In this document: positions 28,801 to 38,269 of the stretch, piece by piece
Position numbering within the stretch: the first letter of the stretch is position 1
How the letters are laid out: each line of letters opens with the position of its first letter
From: Billgrantia ethanolica
GTDB lineage: Bacteria; Pseudomonadota; Gammaproteobacteria; Pseudomonadales; Halomonadaceae
Assembly (NCBI RefSeq): GCF_021404305.1
Contig: NZ_JABFTX010000001.1
Span: 62,001 to 126,000 of the forward strand
Direction of reading: 5' to 3'
DNA length: 64,000 nucleotides
Notes under the pieces: model-generated
What the model saw: only the letters and a program-made list of their open reading frames with translations
The model's database searches: none
What the model was told of the DNA's origin: nothing
Position numbers and translations under genes: made by a program

Positions 28801-30188
28801 TGCAGCTTGTCTCCGATCAACCAGTCCAGGGCGGCATCGAGCCGGATATGGGGCAGGGCACCGCCCTCCCGCGGGGCGGGGCGAAAGGCGCGGAAGTCGA
28901 ACCCCTGGCGGGCCCAGAATCCGGCCTCGGGCAGCTTCGCCGGCACCTCGCCGGGAAACACCAGCACCTCTTCGCCTGCCAGGGTGGTGCCACGCAGCGC
29001 CGGGCTGCGCTCGTTCTTGTGACTCACCTCATGCGCCTCGGTGGCGCGTATTGCCGCCAGCGACAGCGCCTTGACCGGCACGTTGGCGTAGCGCAGGTCC
29101 TGCAGCGGCTCGGCCAGCAGGGCCTCGAGCAGGGCAGTCAGGTTGGCGTGCTGCTCCGGGGTGACGTGATCGGCCTTGGTGGCGGCGATGGCCAGCCTGT
29201 CGATACGCGGTGAGAACAGCCGCGAGAGCAGGCTGCGCTTGCCGTAATCGAAGCTCTGCATCAGCGTGGCCAGTGCCTGGGAGAGATCCTCGAAGCGCTC
29301 CGGGCCGGCATTCAGCGCGCCGAGCACGTCCACCAGCACGATCTGGCGGTCGAAACGACGGAAGTGGTCGCGATAGAAGGGTTTCACGATGTGTTGCTGG
29401 TAGTGGTGAAAACGCGCAGCAAGAGTGGCATAGATGCTTTCTGGCGACAGTTTTGAAAGTGCGGAATCGTCGGCATTCGCCAGTGCCGGCAACGGAAAGA
29501 ACTGCAGCACCGGAGCGCCTTCCAGGTCGCCGGGCAGCAGAAAGCGGCCCGGCTGCAGGTTGGCGAAGCCCGCCTCGCGAGCGGCCTGCAGGCTGTGGGC
29601 GTAGAGTGCGGCCACCTCGGCCAGTTCGGCCTCGTTGGCCTCGGCGGCGGGGTTGAGCCTGGCTGCGACGCGCTCCCATTCGGCCAGCAGAGCGCGGCGC
29701 TGCTGGCCGGCGCCGGCCAGCATGGCGCGGCTCCAGCTCAGATAGTCGTGGCCCAGCAGCGGCAGGTCGAGCAGCCACTCACCGGGATAGTCGAACAGAT
29801 CGAGATTGAGCTCGGCGGTGTCGGCGCGCAGCAGGCCGCGGCGTGCCGGTCGATAGCGGATCGACAGGCGCAGCTCGCTGATACCGCGGGTGGGCTCGGG
29901 CCAGCGTGGCGGCTCGGCATCCAGCGCCGCCATGGCCTGGTCGTAGGGAAAACGCGGCACGCCCAGGTCGGGCTGGCTGACCCGGCGCGCCCCCAGCAGC
30001 CGCCCTTCACGGGCGGCTGGCATCAGGTCGAGCCGTGCCTCGAGGCCGGCATGACGCAGCTGGTTGACCAGCGAAGTAAGAAAGGCGGTCTTGCCCGAAC
30101 GCGACAAGCCGGTGACCGCCAGCCGAAGCTGGCGGTCGCGGCCGCGTTCGATCAGGTTGGTCAGCTCCCGGGTGAGCGACTGGCGCAT
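28797..30188 (-). CDS. ycjX: YcjX-family P-loop ATPase/GTPase
   Basis: This is a 463-residue stress-linked nucleotide-binding protein. The P-loop GLSRSGKTA occurs at residues 27-35, and DLFDYPGEWLLDLPLL is the family hallmark. IVLVDVLGALNAG and AATKADHV resemble Walker B and NKxD-like specificity segments. It is coupled to ycjF by a 4-base overlap and lies 26 bases after the MFS gene, so it may also be read from that transcript. The family's role is associated with envelope stress; no exact activity is established. Confidence 0.9.
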   Translation of the reverse strand: MRQSLTRELTNLIERGRDRQLRLAVTGLSRSGKTAFLTSLVNQLRHAGLEARLDLMPAAREGRLLGARRVSQPDLGVPRFPYDQAMAALDAEPPRWPEPTRGISELRLSIRYRPARRGLLRADTAELNLDLFDYPGEWLLDLPLLGHDYLSWSRAMLAGAGQQRRALLAEWERVAARLNPAAEANEAELAEVAALYAHSLQAAREAGFANLQPGRFLLPGDLEGAPVLQFFPLPALANADDSALSKLSPESIYATLAARFHHYQQHIVKPFYRDHFRRFDRQIVLVDVLGALNAGPERFEDLSQALATLMQSFDYGKRSLLSRLFSPRIDRLAIAATKADHVTPEQHANLTALLEALLAEPLQDLRYANVPVKALSLAAIRATEAHEVSHKNERSPALRGTTLAGEEVLVFPGEVPAKLPEAGFWARQGFDFRAFRPAPREGGALPHIRLDAALDWLIGDKLQ

Positions 30189-30214
30189 CGGCGAGAAATC
30201 CCTTCACAGCAGTG

Positions 30215-31393
30215 TCAGCCGCTAATGTGAGGGTCTTGGCGGCGTCTGGCAAGGCGTTGCCAGCCGAGCAGCACGATGGGGATCAGCGACAGCGGCACCA
30301 GCAGGGCGTTGAGCAGCGTCCAGCCGAGCTGATTGATCAGCGGCCCGGCCAGCAGCGCGGTGACGGCCACGGTGGAGAACACCAGGAACTCGTTGGCTGC
30401 CTGGGTACGGGCCTTCTCCACTGGCCGGTATGTCTCGGTGAGCAGCCCGGTGGCGGGCAGGAAGGTGAAGTTCCAGCCCAGCCCGAGCAGGATCAAGGCG
30501 AAATGGAAGCCCGCTACGCCGGCCTCTACCTGGGCGGCCAGGCCGCTTGCCGCCAGCAGCACGCAGCCGGCGGTGATCATGCGCGCTGCGCCAAAGCGAG
30601 CGGTCAGGTGCCCGGTGAAGAACGAGGGCAGGAACATCGCTACCACATGCCACTGGATCGTGGTGGCGACGTGGTCGAAGTGATGGCCGGCGCCTGCCAT
30701 GGCCAGCGGTGTGGCGGTCATCGCCAGGTTCATCACGCCGTAGCCGATGAGCGCCGAGAGTACCGCCACCATGAACACCGGCTGGCGCAGGATCTCACCT
30801 AGCGGCCGTGGCTGGCCGTCGCCATGGGTTTTCTCGGCCGGCGGCAACCGGGTCGCCAGCAGTACCAGCAGAGCCACCAGGTAGAGTACGCCCAGGCCGA
30901 TGAAGCTGCCGAGGAACGGCGTGACGGCCGCTTCACGGCTGATGCGGGCGAGCCAGGGTCCGAAGAAGGCGGCCAGCACGCCGCCGCCCATGACCAGGCC
31001 GATGGCCCGGTCGCGCAGGGCCATTGGCGCCGCCTCCACCGCGGCGAAGCGATACAGCTGACCGAAGCCGATGCCGATGCCGATCAGCCAGGTGCCCAGC
31101 ATGAACAGCGCAAAGGCCTCGGTTACCAGGGCCTGGGCGGCCACGCCCACACCGGCCAGTCCCAGCAGGTTGCCGAGCAGGAAGCCGCGCTTGCGCCCCA
31201 GTCGCGCCATGATCAACGAGGCGGGGATGGTGGCGCACATCAGCCCCAGCCACTGGGTGGCGACCGGCGCCGTGGACCAGGCCGGGTCGGGGGCGAGGCG
31301 CGCGCCGATCAGCGGCGAAACCGCGATCAGCAGGATGTTGCCGCTCACCAGCAGGGCCTGGCACAGCGACAGCAGCATGACGTTGAAGGGCAT
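30215..31393 (-). CDS. MFS transporter
   Basis: This is a 392-residue major facilitator with about twelve hydrophobic helices. MFS hallmarks include MARLGRKRGFLLGN after helix 2 (motif A-like) and a central loop RLPPAEKTHGDGQPRP. The substrate cannot be told from the sequence. It starts 18 bases after a GlxA-type regulator gene on the same strand, so that regulator probably controls it. It ends 26 bases before ycjX. Confidence 0.88.
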   Translation of the reverse strand: MPFNVMLLSLCQALLVSGNILLIAVSPLIGARLAPDPAWSTAPVATQWLGLMCATIPASLIMARLGRKRGFLLGNLLGLAGVGVAAQALVTEAFALFMLGTWLIGIGIGFGQLYRFAAVEAAPMALRDRAIGLVMGGGVLAAFFGPWLARISREAAVTPFLGSFIGLGVLYLVALLVLLATRLPPAEKTHGDGQPRPLGEILRQPVFMVAVLSALIGYGVMNLAMTATPLAMAGAGHHFDHVATTIQWHVVAMFLPSFFTGHLTARFGAARMITAGCVLLAASGLAAQVEAGVAGFHFALILLGLGWNFTFLPATGLLTETYRPVEKARTQAANEFLVFSTVAVTALLAGPLINQLGWTLLNALLVPLSLIPIVLLGWQRLARRRQDPHISG

Positions 31394-31411
31394 GGTGGCC
31401 TCCTGGGACGT

Positions 31412-32449
31412 TCATCCATCGTTCGGTAGTGAAGGGGCGGTGGCTGTCGATGTAGCGGTTTCTGATCTGGAGGCTGTGCCCTTGGGGCCGAAGCGCTGGT
31501 AGTAGAGGCTGGGCGAAATGCCGTAATGGCGCTGGAACAGGCGTCTCAGCTGCTCCGCGCCGCCCAGGTGCCACTGCCGTGCCAGTGGTTCCAGCGGCGG
31601 CGACCGCTCGCTGGCCACCAGTGCCAGGCGGGCCTGCTCCAGGCGCAGGCGGGTCAGGTAGGCGCCGGGTGTGGTAGCAAGCTGCTGGCGGAACAGCCGC
31701 GACAGGTGGCGCGGCGTGACCCCGATCGACTCGGCCATGGCTTCCAGGCGGTGGGGCGCGCCGGGGTCGGCGTGGAGGCGGTCGAGCAGTTTGCGCAGCG
31801 CCCCTTGGGCGCGGTTCTGACTGCGCAACACCTCACTGAACTGCGACTGCCCGCCGGGGCGGCGCAGAAACAGCACCAGCTCGCGGGCGACCTGGCCGGC
31901 CAGGGTGCTGCCATGGTCCGCTTCGAGCAACGATAGGGCCAGATCGATGCCGGCGGTGACACCGGCGCTGGTGAAGCGCCCGCCCGATTCGACGTAGAGG
32001 GCGTCGGGCACCACGCGAATTTTGGGGTGTTCGTTGGCCAACTGGGCGCAGTGCCGCCAGTGGGTGGTGGCCTGATGGCCGTCCAGCAAGCCGGCCTCGG
32101 CCAGTAGAAAGGCACCGGTACAGATCGAACCCAGCCGGCGAACCTGGCGTGCCTGATCGCGCAGGGCGGCGAGCAGTGCCGGGCGCTGACGCTGGGTGAC
32201 GATACCGCGACCGCCGGCTACGAGCAGCGTATCCAGCGGGCCGAGCGAGGCAAGATCGCTCCAGGCCGTGTCGGCCAGCAGCGGCAGGCCGCCGTTGGTT
32301 GCCACGCTGCCCGGCGCATCGGCGGCCAGATGCAAGCGATAGAGCTTACGGCCGCTCAGATCGTTGGCCGAGGCGAAGACCTGCCAGGGGCCGCTGACAT
32401 CGAGCAACTGGCAATCGGGGTAGGCGAGGATGACGACGGCATGCGGCAT
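31412..32449 (-). CDS. GlxA-type AraC-family regulator with DJ-1/PfpI domain
   Basis: This is a 345-residue transcription factor. The N-terminal DJ-1/PfpI-like amidotransferase domain (about 5-190) includes GSICTGAFLLAEAGLLDG, with Cys at the nucleophile-elbow position. A C-terminal AraC helix-turn-helix domain (about 225-325) has GVTPRHLSRLFRQQL. GlxA-like members regulate amino-acid-betaine and related catabolism, but the ligand here is not known. It is immediately upstream of the MFS gene and likely autoregulated with it. Confidence 0.88.
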   Translation of the reverse strand: MPHAVVILAYPDCQLLDVSGPWQVFASANDLSGRKLYRLHLAADAPGSVATNGGLPLLADTAWSDLASLGPLDTLLVAGGRGIVTQRQRPALLAALRDQARQVRRLGSICTGAFLLAEAGLLDGHQATTHWRHCAQLANEHPKIRVVPDALYVESGGRFTSAGVTAGIDLALSLLEADHGSTLAGQVARELVLFLRRPGGQSQFSEVLRSQNRAQGALRKLLDRLHADPGAPHRLEAMAESIGVTPRHLSRLFRQQLATTPGAYLTRLRLEQARLALVASERSPPLEPLARQWHLGGAEQLRRLFQRHYGISPSLYYQRFGPKGTASRSETATSTATAPSLPNDG

Positions 32450-32547
32450 GGCGAACGCTCATGACGAGATGTCTTGCCAGTTTCCGCTGGCGGTTGAATG
32501 TCTGCAATGACCGATATCCCACCGATTGAGACATCCGGCCCGTCGCT

Positions 32548-32739
32548 TCACTGGACCAGCAGTCCTTGGATCCAGATCGGCGTGGTGGCGACGAGGAAGC
32601 CGAGCCCGGCCAGGGTATAACCGGGCCAGCGCGTCTGCTGAAGCTTTCCCCGGCGCTGGGCCAGGGTCAGCCCGGCGAGGCAGATCACCAGGCCGATGAG
32701 GTTGAAGACGAAGGTGAACATGCCGAGCATGGGCGTCAT
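32548..32739 (-). CDS. Small two-helix membrane protein
   Basis: This 63-residue protein has two hydrophobic helices (about 6-26 and 42-60) joined by the basic loop AQRRGKLQQTRWPG. GGGAG is placed well ahead of ATG 32739, which supports translation. I do not recognise the family. It lies alone between the regulator gene and the DUF924 gene. Confidence 0.65.
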   Translation of the reverse strand: MTPMLGMFTFVFNLIGLVICLAGLTLAQRRGKLQQTRWPGYTLAGLGFLVATTPIWIQGLLVQ

Positions 32740-32822
32740 GGTAGCTCCCGAAGCGAACGGAGGGTGAAATAAACGCGACCGAGGCCCATGATATCAAGTG
32801 CATGAAAACCTGAGGACACGAC

Positions 32823-33377
32823 ATGAGCGAGAGCCTGCCCGGCCGCGACGCGGTGATTGCCTTCTGGTTCGAGGAGCTCGAACCTGCCCATTGGTTTCGC
32901 AAGGACGAAGCGCTCGACGGCACGATACGCGAGCGCTTCAGCGCGCTGCACGGCGCCGCTGCGGCCGGTGAGCTGTGGCACTGGCGCGATACGCCGCAGG
33001 GACGGCTGGCCGAGATCCTGGTGCTCGATCAGTTCTCGCGCAATCTATTCCGCAATGACCCGCAGGCCTTCGCCCAGGATGCCATGGCGCTGGTGCTGGC
33101 CCAGGAGGCGGTGGCCCAGGGGCTGGATGGTGATCTCGACGTGACGTGGCGCAGCTTTCTCTACATGCCCTACATGCACAGCGAGTCGCTCAAGGTGCAC
33201 GACGAGGCACTGCGCCTGTTCGACCAGCCGGGGCTGGAGGACAACCTGCATTTCGAGCACCTGCACCGGGATGTCCTGCTGCGCTTCGGCCGCTACCCGC
33301 ACCGCAACGCCATCCTCGGCCGTGAGTCGAGCGCCGATGAGCTGGCGTTTCTCGAACAGCCCGGCTCGTCGTTCTGA
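32823..33377 (+). CDS. DUF924 family protein
   Basis: This 184-residue protein begins with the diagnostic VIAFWFEELEPAHWFRKDEALD and has the family segments LVLDQFSRNLFRND, FLYMPYMHSES and HRDVLLRFGRYPHRNAILGR. DUF924 proteins fold as a TPR-like helical bundle; the function is unknown. It begins 84 bases from the divergent small membrane protein gene and has its own upstream region. Confidence 0.9.
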   Translation: MSESLPGRDAVIAFWFEELEPAHWFRKDEALDGTIRERFSALHGAAAAGELWHWRDTPQGRLAEILVLDQFSRNLFRNDPQAFAQDAMALVLAQEAVAQGLDGDLDVTWRSFLYMPYMHSESLKVHDEALRLFDQPGLEDNLHFEHLHRDVLLRFGRYPHRNAILGRESSADELAFLEQPGSSF

Positions 33378-33462
33378 GCTACGCTTTGCGGGGAAGCCGC
33401 GCTCAGGCACCATTATCAGCCCCTCTGGGGACAGGACCGACCAAAAGGAGAGGAGAGACGAC

Positions 33463-33705
33463 ATGGGACTTATCGCCTGGCTGATCATCGGCGGGCTGGC
33501 GGGTTGGATCGCCGGCAACATCATGCGCGGTGGCGGATTCGGCATCCTGCCCAACATCGGCGTGGGGATCGTGGGAGCTGTGATCGGTGGCTTCCTGTTT
33601 CGTCTGCTGGGGCTTCAGGCCGGCGGCTTCATTGGCTCGCTGGTCACGGCGACTGTCGGCGCCGTAGTACTGCTGTGGATCATCTCCAAGGTACGACAGG
33701 CCTAG
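33463..33705 (+). CDS. GlsB/YeaQ/YmgE-type membrane protein
   Basis: This 80-residue Gly-rich inner-membrane protein begins MGLIAWLIIGGLAGWIAGNIMRG and continues with LPNIGVGIVGAVIGGFLFRLLG, the transglycosylase-associated/GlsB family pattern with three helices. Family members are stress-induced; their biochemistry is unknown. AGGAGAGG stands before ATG 33463, which is clearly preferable to upstream in-frame codons. A long perfect hairpin follows. Confidence 0.92.
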   Translation: MGLIAWLIIGGLAGWIAGNIMRGGGFGILPNIGVGIVGAVIGGFLFRLLGLQAGGFIGSLVTATVGAVVLLWIISKVRQA

Positions 33706-33720
33706 CCTCGATGCGGTGAA

Positions 33721-33756
33721 ACGACTCGGCCCGGGCAACTGCCCGGGCCGAGTCGT
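33721..33756. terminator. 17-base-pair inverted repeat between convergent genes
   Basis: Two 17-base arms, starting acgactcggc and ending gccgagtcgt, pair perfectly around a 2-base centre. The repeat lies 15 bases after the GlsB-like gene and 18 bases from the end of the minus-strand porin-like gene. There is no T-run, but its strength and position make a bidirectional terminator the best reading. Confidence 0.65.
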
Positions 33757-33774
33757 CTGGAGCCGGGCGCCTGG

Positions 33775-34461
33775 CTAGAAGGTGTAGCTTACGCCGATGA
33801 CTGCCACCGGGTAGACCGGCCATTTCTTCGCTTCATCCTCGAGTCGCCGCTCCTCCTGGCGAATGTCGCTGCGAAGCTGTGCGGAGAACGGGTTGTCGAG
33901 GTTTTCATAGCCCTCTGAAGTGCTGAGCGACACATTGACGTCAGTGGCCATCACACCCACTTCCGTAAAGAAGCCGAAGCCACTGCGATGGGACTGGCGC
34001 CAGCCCAGGCCGGCATAGGGTTGTACGCCATCGGCAAGAGTCAGGGTGCCGTTCAGGGTGCCCAGCAGGGCGGCATCGTAGGTGCGTCCGTTGAACTCGT
34101 AGGTGTCATTGCGCGGTCGACCCACCACATTGGCATCCATGTCCGGCAGCATCACACCGGCACTGAGAAAGAAGCCGCTGGCGAAGGGGTAGTAGTCCAG
34201 GGTCAGCTTGCCTGCCGCCAGGCTGATATCGCCCTCGTAGTCGACGTCGTCGGTGCTGTAGTCGGTGCTCCAATCCAGTCCACCCGTATAGCGGGCAGAG
34301 ACGCCTAGGCGTTCGCTGAAGCGCCATGCCACGTCGGCGCCTACGCCGGTGGTGCCGGCAACCGCCCCCAGCGTTATCCGGTTGTTGTCCTGGGCCTGGG
34401 CCTGGGTCATACCGAGCAGGCACATACTGGCGATCACGCCGGTGGCCGTCATCCATTTCAT
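33775..34461 (-). CDS. Outer-membrane beta-barrel protein, putative
   Basis: This is a 228-residue exported protein. The signal peptide is KWMTATGVIASMCLLGMTQAQA, with likely cleavage before QDNNRITLG. The mature part alternates hydrophobic and polar residues in beta-strand style (WRFSERLGVSARYTGGLDW, LTLDYYPFASGFFLSAG) and ends in SYTF with the terminal Phe used by the BAM machinery. The length suits an eight-stranded OmpW/OmpA-like barrel. The ligand or role is unknown. Confidence 0.82.
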   Translation of the reverse strand: MKWMTATGVIASMCLLGMTQAQAQDNNRITLGAVAGTTGVGADVAWRFSERLGVSARYTGGLDWSTDYSTDDVDYEGDISLAAGKLTLDYYPFASGFFLSAGVMLPDMDANVVGRPRNDTYEFNGRTYDAALLGTLNGTLTLADGVQPYAGLGWRQSHRSGFGFFTEVGVMATDVNVSLSTSEGYENLDNPFSAQLRSDIRQEERRLEDEAKKWPVYPVAVIGVSYTF

Positions 34462-34713
34462 CGATTCAATCCTCGTTCATGCCATCGTTCGCGGTGCTGT
34501 GCCGCCTCGTTCAGTTACCCAGTATCGGCCGGAGCGGGTGACGGCTTGAACCGATTAATGTTTTCTTTTGTTGCCATAGCTTGAGGTAATTGGCTGCTAG
34601 CGAGAGGGGAGCTACCTTGTCAGACGGAGCTGAGAATCATGACTGCCGGGCCAAGGCAGTGCGCTGCGTGCGCCAGGGAGGATGGATCCCACTGTCACTA
34701 CAGGAGTTTTTGC

Positions 34714-36864
34714 ATGGCGAATAACCCTCACACCACGTCCAACAGTAGCCAACCCAACGACACCGACTTAAAGACCGACGAGCACAGCAAGTCGGAAAAT
34801 CTGGAGAGATATCGCAGCGATGCCAGCGGGCACGATCTGCGCACCAACCACGGTACGCGTATCGCCGACAACCACAACTCGCTGAAGACGGGTGATCGGG
34901 GACCGACGTTGCTCGAGGACTTCATCTTCCGCGAGAAGCTCAACCATTTCGACAACGAGCGTATTCCCGAGCGTATCGTGCATGCCCGTGGCGCGGCGGC
35001 GCATGGCTACTTCCAGCCCTACGACAGTGCCGCCCAGTACTCCAAGGCGGGGTTGTTCCAGGACCCCGGCAAGAAGACGCCGGTCTTCGTACGCTTCTCC
35101 ACCGTGCAGGGAGCGCGCGGCTCCAACGACACCGTGCGCGACGTGCGCGGCTTCGCCACCAAGTTCTACACCGACGAGGGCAACTGGGATCTGGTGGCCA
35201 ACAACATGCCGGTGTTCTTCATTCAGGATGCGATCAAGTTTCCCGACTTCGTGCATGCGGTGAAGCCCGAACCGCATAATGAGATTCCCCAGGGGCAGTC
35301 GGCCCACGACACCTTCTGGGACTTCGTCTCGCTGATGCCCGAGTCAACCCACATGGTGCTGTGGACCATGTCCGACCGCGCCTTCCCGCGGCATTACCGC
35401 AACATGGAAGGCTTCGGCGTGCACACCTTCCGCCTGATCGACAAGCAGGGCAAGTCGCGCTTCGTCAAGTTCCATTGGAAACCGCTGGCCGGCACCTGCT
35501 CGCTGATCTGGGACGAGGCGCAGAAGCTGTGGGGCCGCGACCCCGACTTCAATCGGCGCCTGATGTGGGAAGACATCGAGAACGGCGACTTCCTTGAGTA
35601 CGAGTTCGGCATCCAAGTGGTCGAGGAGGAGGACGAGCACAACTTCGACTTCGATCTGCTCGATCCCACCAAACTGATCCCCGAGGAGCAGGTGCCGGTC
35701 ATCCCAATCGGCAAGATGGTGCTCAACCGCAATCCGGACAACTATTTCGCCGAGACCGAGCAGGTCGCCTTCAACCCCGCGCACATCGTGCCGGGTATCG
35801 ACTTCAGCAACGATCCGCTGCTGCAGGGCCGGCTGTTCTCCTATCTCGACACCCAGATGCTGCGTCTGGGCGGGCCCAATTTCCACGAAATACCGATCAA
35901 CCAGCCGGTGTGCCCGTTCCACAACAATCAGCGCGACTCGATGCATCGCCAGACGATCAACAAGGGGCAGGCCTCCTACGAGCCCAACTCCATCGACGGC
36001 GGCTGGCCCAGCGAGACCCCGGCAGGGCCGGAGCACGGTGGCTTCGAGTCTCACTACGAGCGAATCGATGCGCACAAGGTTCGCGCTCGCAGCCCATCCT
36101 TCGGCGATCACTACTCCCAGGCCACGCTGTTCTGGAACAGCCAGACGGATGTCGAGAAGGAGCACATCATCGCCGCCTACACCTTCGAGCTCTCCAAGGT
36201 ACAACGGCCCTGGATCCGCGAGCGGGTGATCAAGGAGATCCTGCCCAACATCGATCTCGAGCTGGCGCGCCGGGTCGGCGAGAACCACGGCATCGAGACG
36301 CCGAGCGATAAGCCCGCGCCTGCCGAGGAACTTGGCACGAGCTCCCAACAGGAGTCGCCCGCCCTGAGCCTGATGGCGCGTCTGCCTGGCAACATCAAGT
36401 TTCGCAAGGTGGCTATCCTGGCTGCCGATGGGGTCGACGCCGGCCAGGTCGAGGCGATCAAGCAGAAGCTCGAGGCCGAAGGCGCCGAGGGCAAGGTGAT
36501 CGCCCCCAGCATGGCACCGCTGAAAGCGGCCGACGGCAAGCAGGTGACCCCCGATGCCATGCTCAACGGCATGCCTTCGGTAGCGGTGGATGCGGTGATC
36601 GTGCCTGGCGGCAGCGACAGCGTGGACGCGCTGGCCCGCTCGGGGCTCGGCCGCTACTACGTGCAGGAAGCCTACAAGCACCTCAAGGCAGTCGCCGCCG
36701 TGGGCGATGGCAAGATGTTGCTTGATGCCGCGGACATCCCCACCGACGAGGAGGGCGTGCTGACCGGCGCTTCGCTGGATGACGTATTCACCGCGCTGCG
36801 TGATGCCATGGCACAACATCGGGTTTGGGCGCGCGACAGCAAGGCAAACGATATGCCGGCGTGA
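34714..36864 (+). CDS. katE: Large-subunit monofunctional catalase (HPII type)
   Basis: This heme catalase degrades hydrogen peroxide. With ATG 34714 (CAGGAG seven bases upstream) it has 716 residues, the long clade-2 form. The active-site His90 is in [14 protein letters not shown], the distal-side segment is [11 protein letters not shown], and the heme-ligand Tyr is in RLFSYLDTQ. The C-terminal 180 residues form the flavodoxin/DJ-1-like domain typical of HPII ([15 protein letters not shown]). An in-frame ATG at 34639 would add 25 residues rich in Cys that do not fit the family. HPII genes are usually stationary-phase controlled. Confidence 0.95.
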   Translation: MANNPHTTSNSSQPNDTDLKTDEHSKSENLERYRSDASGHDLRTNHGTRIADNHNSLKTGDRGPTLLEDFIFREKLNHFDNERIPERIVHARGAAAHGYFQPYDSAAQYSKAGLFQDPGKKTPVFVRFSTVQGARGSNDTVRDVRGFATKFYTDEGNWDLVANNMPVFFIQDAIKFPDFVHAVKPEPHNEIPQGQSAHDTFWDFVSLMPESTHMVLWTMSDRAFPRHYRNMEGFGVHTFRLIDKQGKSRFVKFHWKPLAGTCSLIWDEAQKLWGRDPDFNRRLMWEDIENGDFLEYEFGIQVVEEEDEHNFDFDLLDPTKLIPEEQVPVIPIGKMVLNRNPDNYFAETEQVAFNPAHIVPGIDFSNDPLLQGRLFSYLDTQMLRLGGPNFHEIPINQPVCPFHNNQRDSMHRQTINKGQASYEPNSIDGGWPSETPAGPEHGGFESHYERIDAHKVRARSPSFGDHYSQATLFWNSQTDVEKEHIIAAYTFELSKVQRPWIRERVIKEILPNIDLELARRVGENHGIETPSDKPAPAEELGTSSQQESPALSLMARLPGNIKFRKVAILAADGVDAGQVEAIKQKLEAEGAEGKVIAPSMAPLKAADGKQVTPDAMLNGMPSVAVDAVIVPGGSDSVDALARSGLGRYYVQEAYKHLKAVAAVGDGKMLLDAADIPTDEEGVLTGASLDDVFTALRDAMAQHRVWARDSKANDMPA

Positions 36865-36894
36865 CTTCCGCGCCCGATGATATGGCACAAACCA

Positions 36895-36926
36895 AAACGC
36901 CCGCCGGTTCTTGCCGGCGGGCGTTT
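36895..36926. terminator. Bidirectional terminator between katE and gabT
   Basis: A perfect 13-base-pair stem, aaacgcccgccgg/ccggcgggcgttt, surrounds the loop ttcttg. Each arm's outer AAA/TTT gives a T-rich tail on both strands. It lies 30 bases after katE and 17 bases from the end of gabT, serving both convergent genes. Confidence 0.85.
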
Positions 36927-36942
36927 CGCTTTGTGGTCACGA

Positions 36943-38235
36943 TCAGGCGGTGGCTTTGCTGCCGACCAGTTCCGTAAGCGCGGCTTCGACGATGTCCAGG
37001 CCCTCTTCGAGGATCTCATCCTCGATGGTCACCGGCATCAGGAAGCGGATGGTGTTGCCGTAGAGGCCGCAGGAGAGCAGGATCAGCCCCTTCTCGCGGG
37101 CCTTCTTGCACAGCGCGGCGGCCAGGTCGGCGTCCGGGGTGTGCTTGGCCTTGTCAGACACCAGGTCGAGGGCGGCCATGGCGCCCATGTTGCGGGCGTT
37201 GTCGACGCAGTCGAAGTCGCTTTGCCACTGGGCGAAGCGCTTGGCCAGCTTGTCGCCCAGGGCCATGCTTTTCTCGAGGATCTTTTCCTCTTCGAAGACC
37301 TCGAGCACCGCCAGGGTGGCAGCGCAGGAGAGCGGGTTGCCGGTATAGGTGCCACCCAGCGAGTTGGGGCCGGAGGCATCCATGACCTTGTCGGTGCCCA
37401 CCACGGCGGAAATCGGCATGCCGTCGGCCATGCTCTTGGCCATGGTGATGATGTCCGGCTCGACGCCGCTGTGCTCGATGGCGAACAGCTTGCCGGTACG
37501 GCCGAAGCCCGACTGCACCTCGTCGACGATCATCAACATGCCGTGCTCGTCGCAGATTTCGCGGATCGCCTTGAGGAAGCTGGCCGGGGCGGGGTAGAAG
37601 CCGCCCTCGCCGAGCACCGGTTCGAGCACGATGGCGGCGGTGTCGCGGGGGTTGGCGTCGGTCTTGATCGCCATCTTCAGGCCGCGGATCGCCTCGTCCT
37701 CGCTGACGCCGTGGTAGGGCACCGGGTAGGGGGCGCGGAAGACGTTGCCCGGCATGGTGCCGAAGTCGCTGGCGTAGGGGGCGACCTTGCCGTTCATGGC
37801 CATGGTCATGAAGGTGCGGCCGTGATAGCCGCCATCGAAGCAGATCACGTTGTTCTTGCCGGTGGCGGCGCGGGCGATCTTCACCGCGTTCTCCAGCGCC
37901 TCGGCGCCGGAATTGGCCAGCATCACCTTGGCGTGGCCACGTACGGGCGTGACCTGACTGAGCTTTTCCGCCACCTTGACGTAGCCCTCATAGGGCATGA
38001 CGGTCTGGCAGGTGTGCATCACTTTGTCCAACTGGGCCTTCACCGCCTCGACCACCTTGGGGTGGCGGTGGCCGATGTTGAGCACGCCGATGCCGCCGGC
38101 AAAGTCGATGATTCGGTTGCCGTCGGCGTCCCAGATCAGCGCGTTCTCGGCGCGGTCGGCGAACTGGGTGGCGGGGCTGGCGGCGCCGTTGGCCACGAAG
38201 CGCTGCTTGAGTTCGTTGAGCTGTGCGTTGTTCAT
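36943..38235 (-). CDS. gabT: 4-aminobutyrate--2-oxoglutarate transaminase
   Basis: This PLP enzyme converts GABA and 2-oxoglutarate to succinate semialdehyde and glutamate. It is a class III aminotransferase. The PLP Lys is in DIITMAKSMADGMP, MIVDEVQSGFGRTGK is the cofactor-binding Asp region, and GGYHGRTFM is typical. The start MNNAQLNELKQRFVANGA at ATG 38235 (GGGAGG just upstream) gives 430 residues. It lies 34 bases after gabD in the same operon, so its product is oxidised directly by GabD. Confidence 0.93.
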   Translation of the reverse strand: MNNAQLNELKQRFVANGAASPATQFADRAENALIWDADGNRIIDFAGGIGVLNIGHRHPKVVEAVKAQLDKVMHTCQTVMPYEGYVKVAEKLSQVTPVRGHAKVMLANSGAEALENAVKIARAATGKNNVICFDGGYHGRTFMTMAMNGKVAPYASDFGTMPGNVFRAPYPVPYHGVSEDEAIRGLKMAIKTDANPRDTAAIVLEPVLGEGGFYPAPASFLKAIREICDEHGMLMIVDEVQSGFGRTGKLFAIEHSGVEPDIITMAKSMADGMPISAVVGTDKVMDASGPNSLGGTYTGNPLSCAATLAVLEVFEEEKILEKSMALGDKLAKRFAQWQSDFDCVDNARNMGAMAALDLVSDKAKHTPDADLAAALCKKAREKGLILLSCGLYGNTIRFLMPVTIEDEILEEGLDIVEAALTELVGSKATA

Positions 38236-38269
38236 CTTGCCTCCCTTCGTGCGTGGACGTTGCAGGCGA

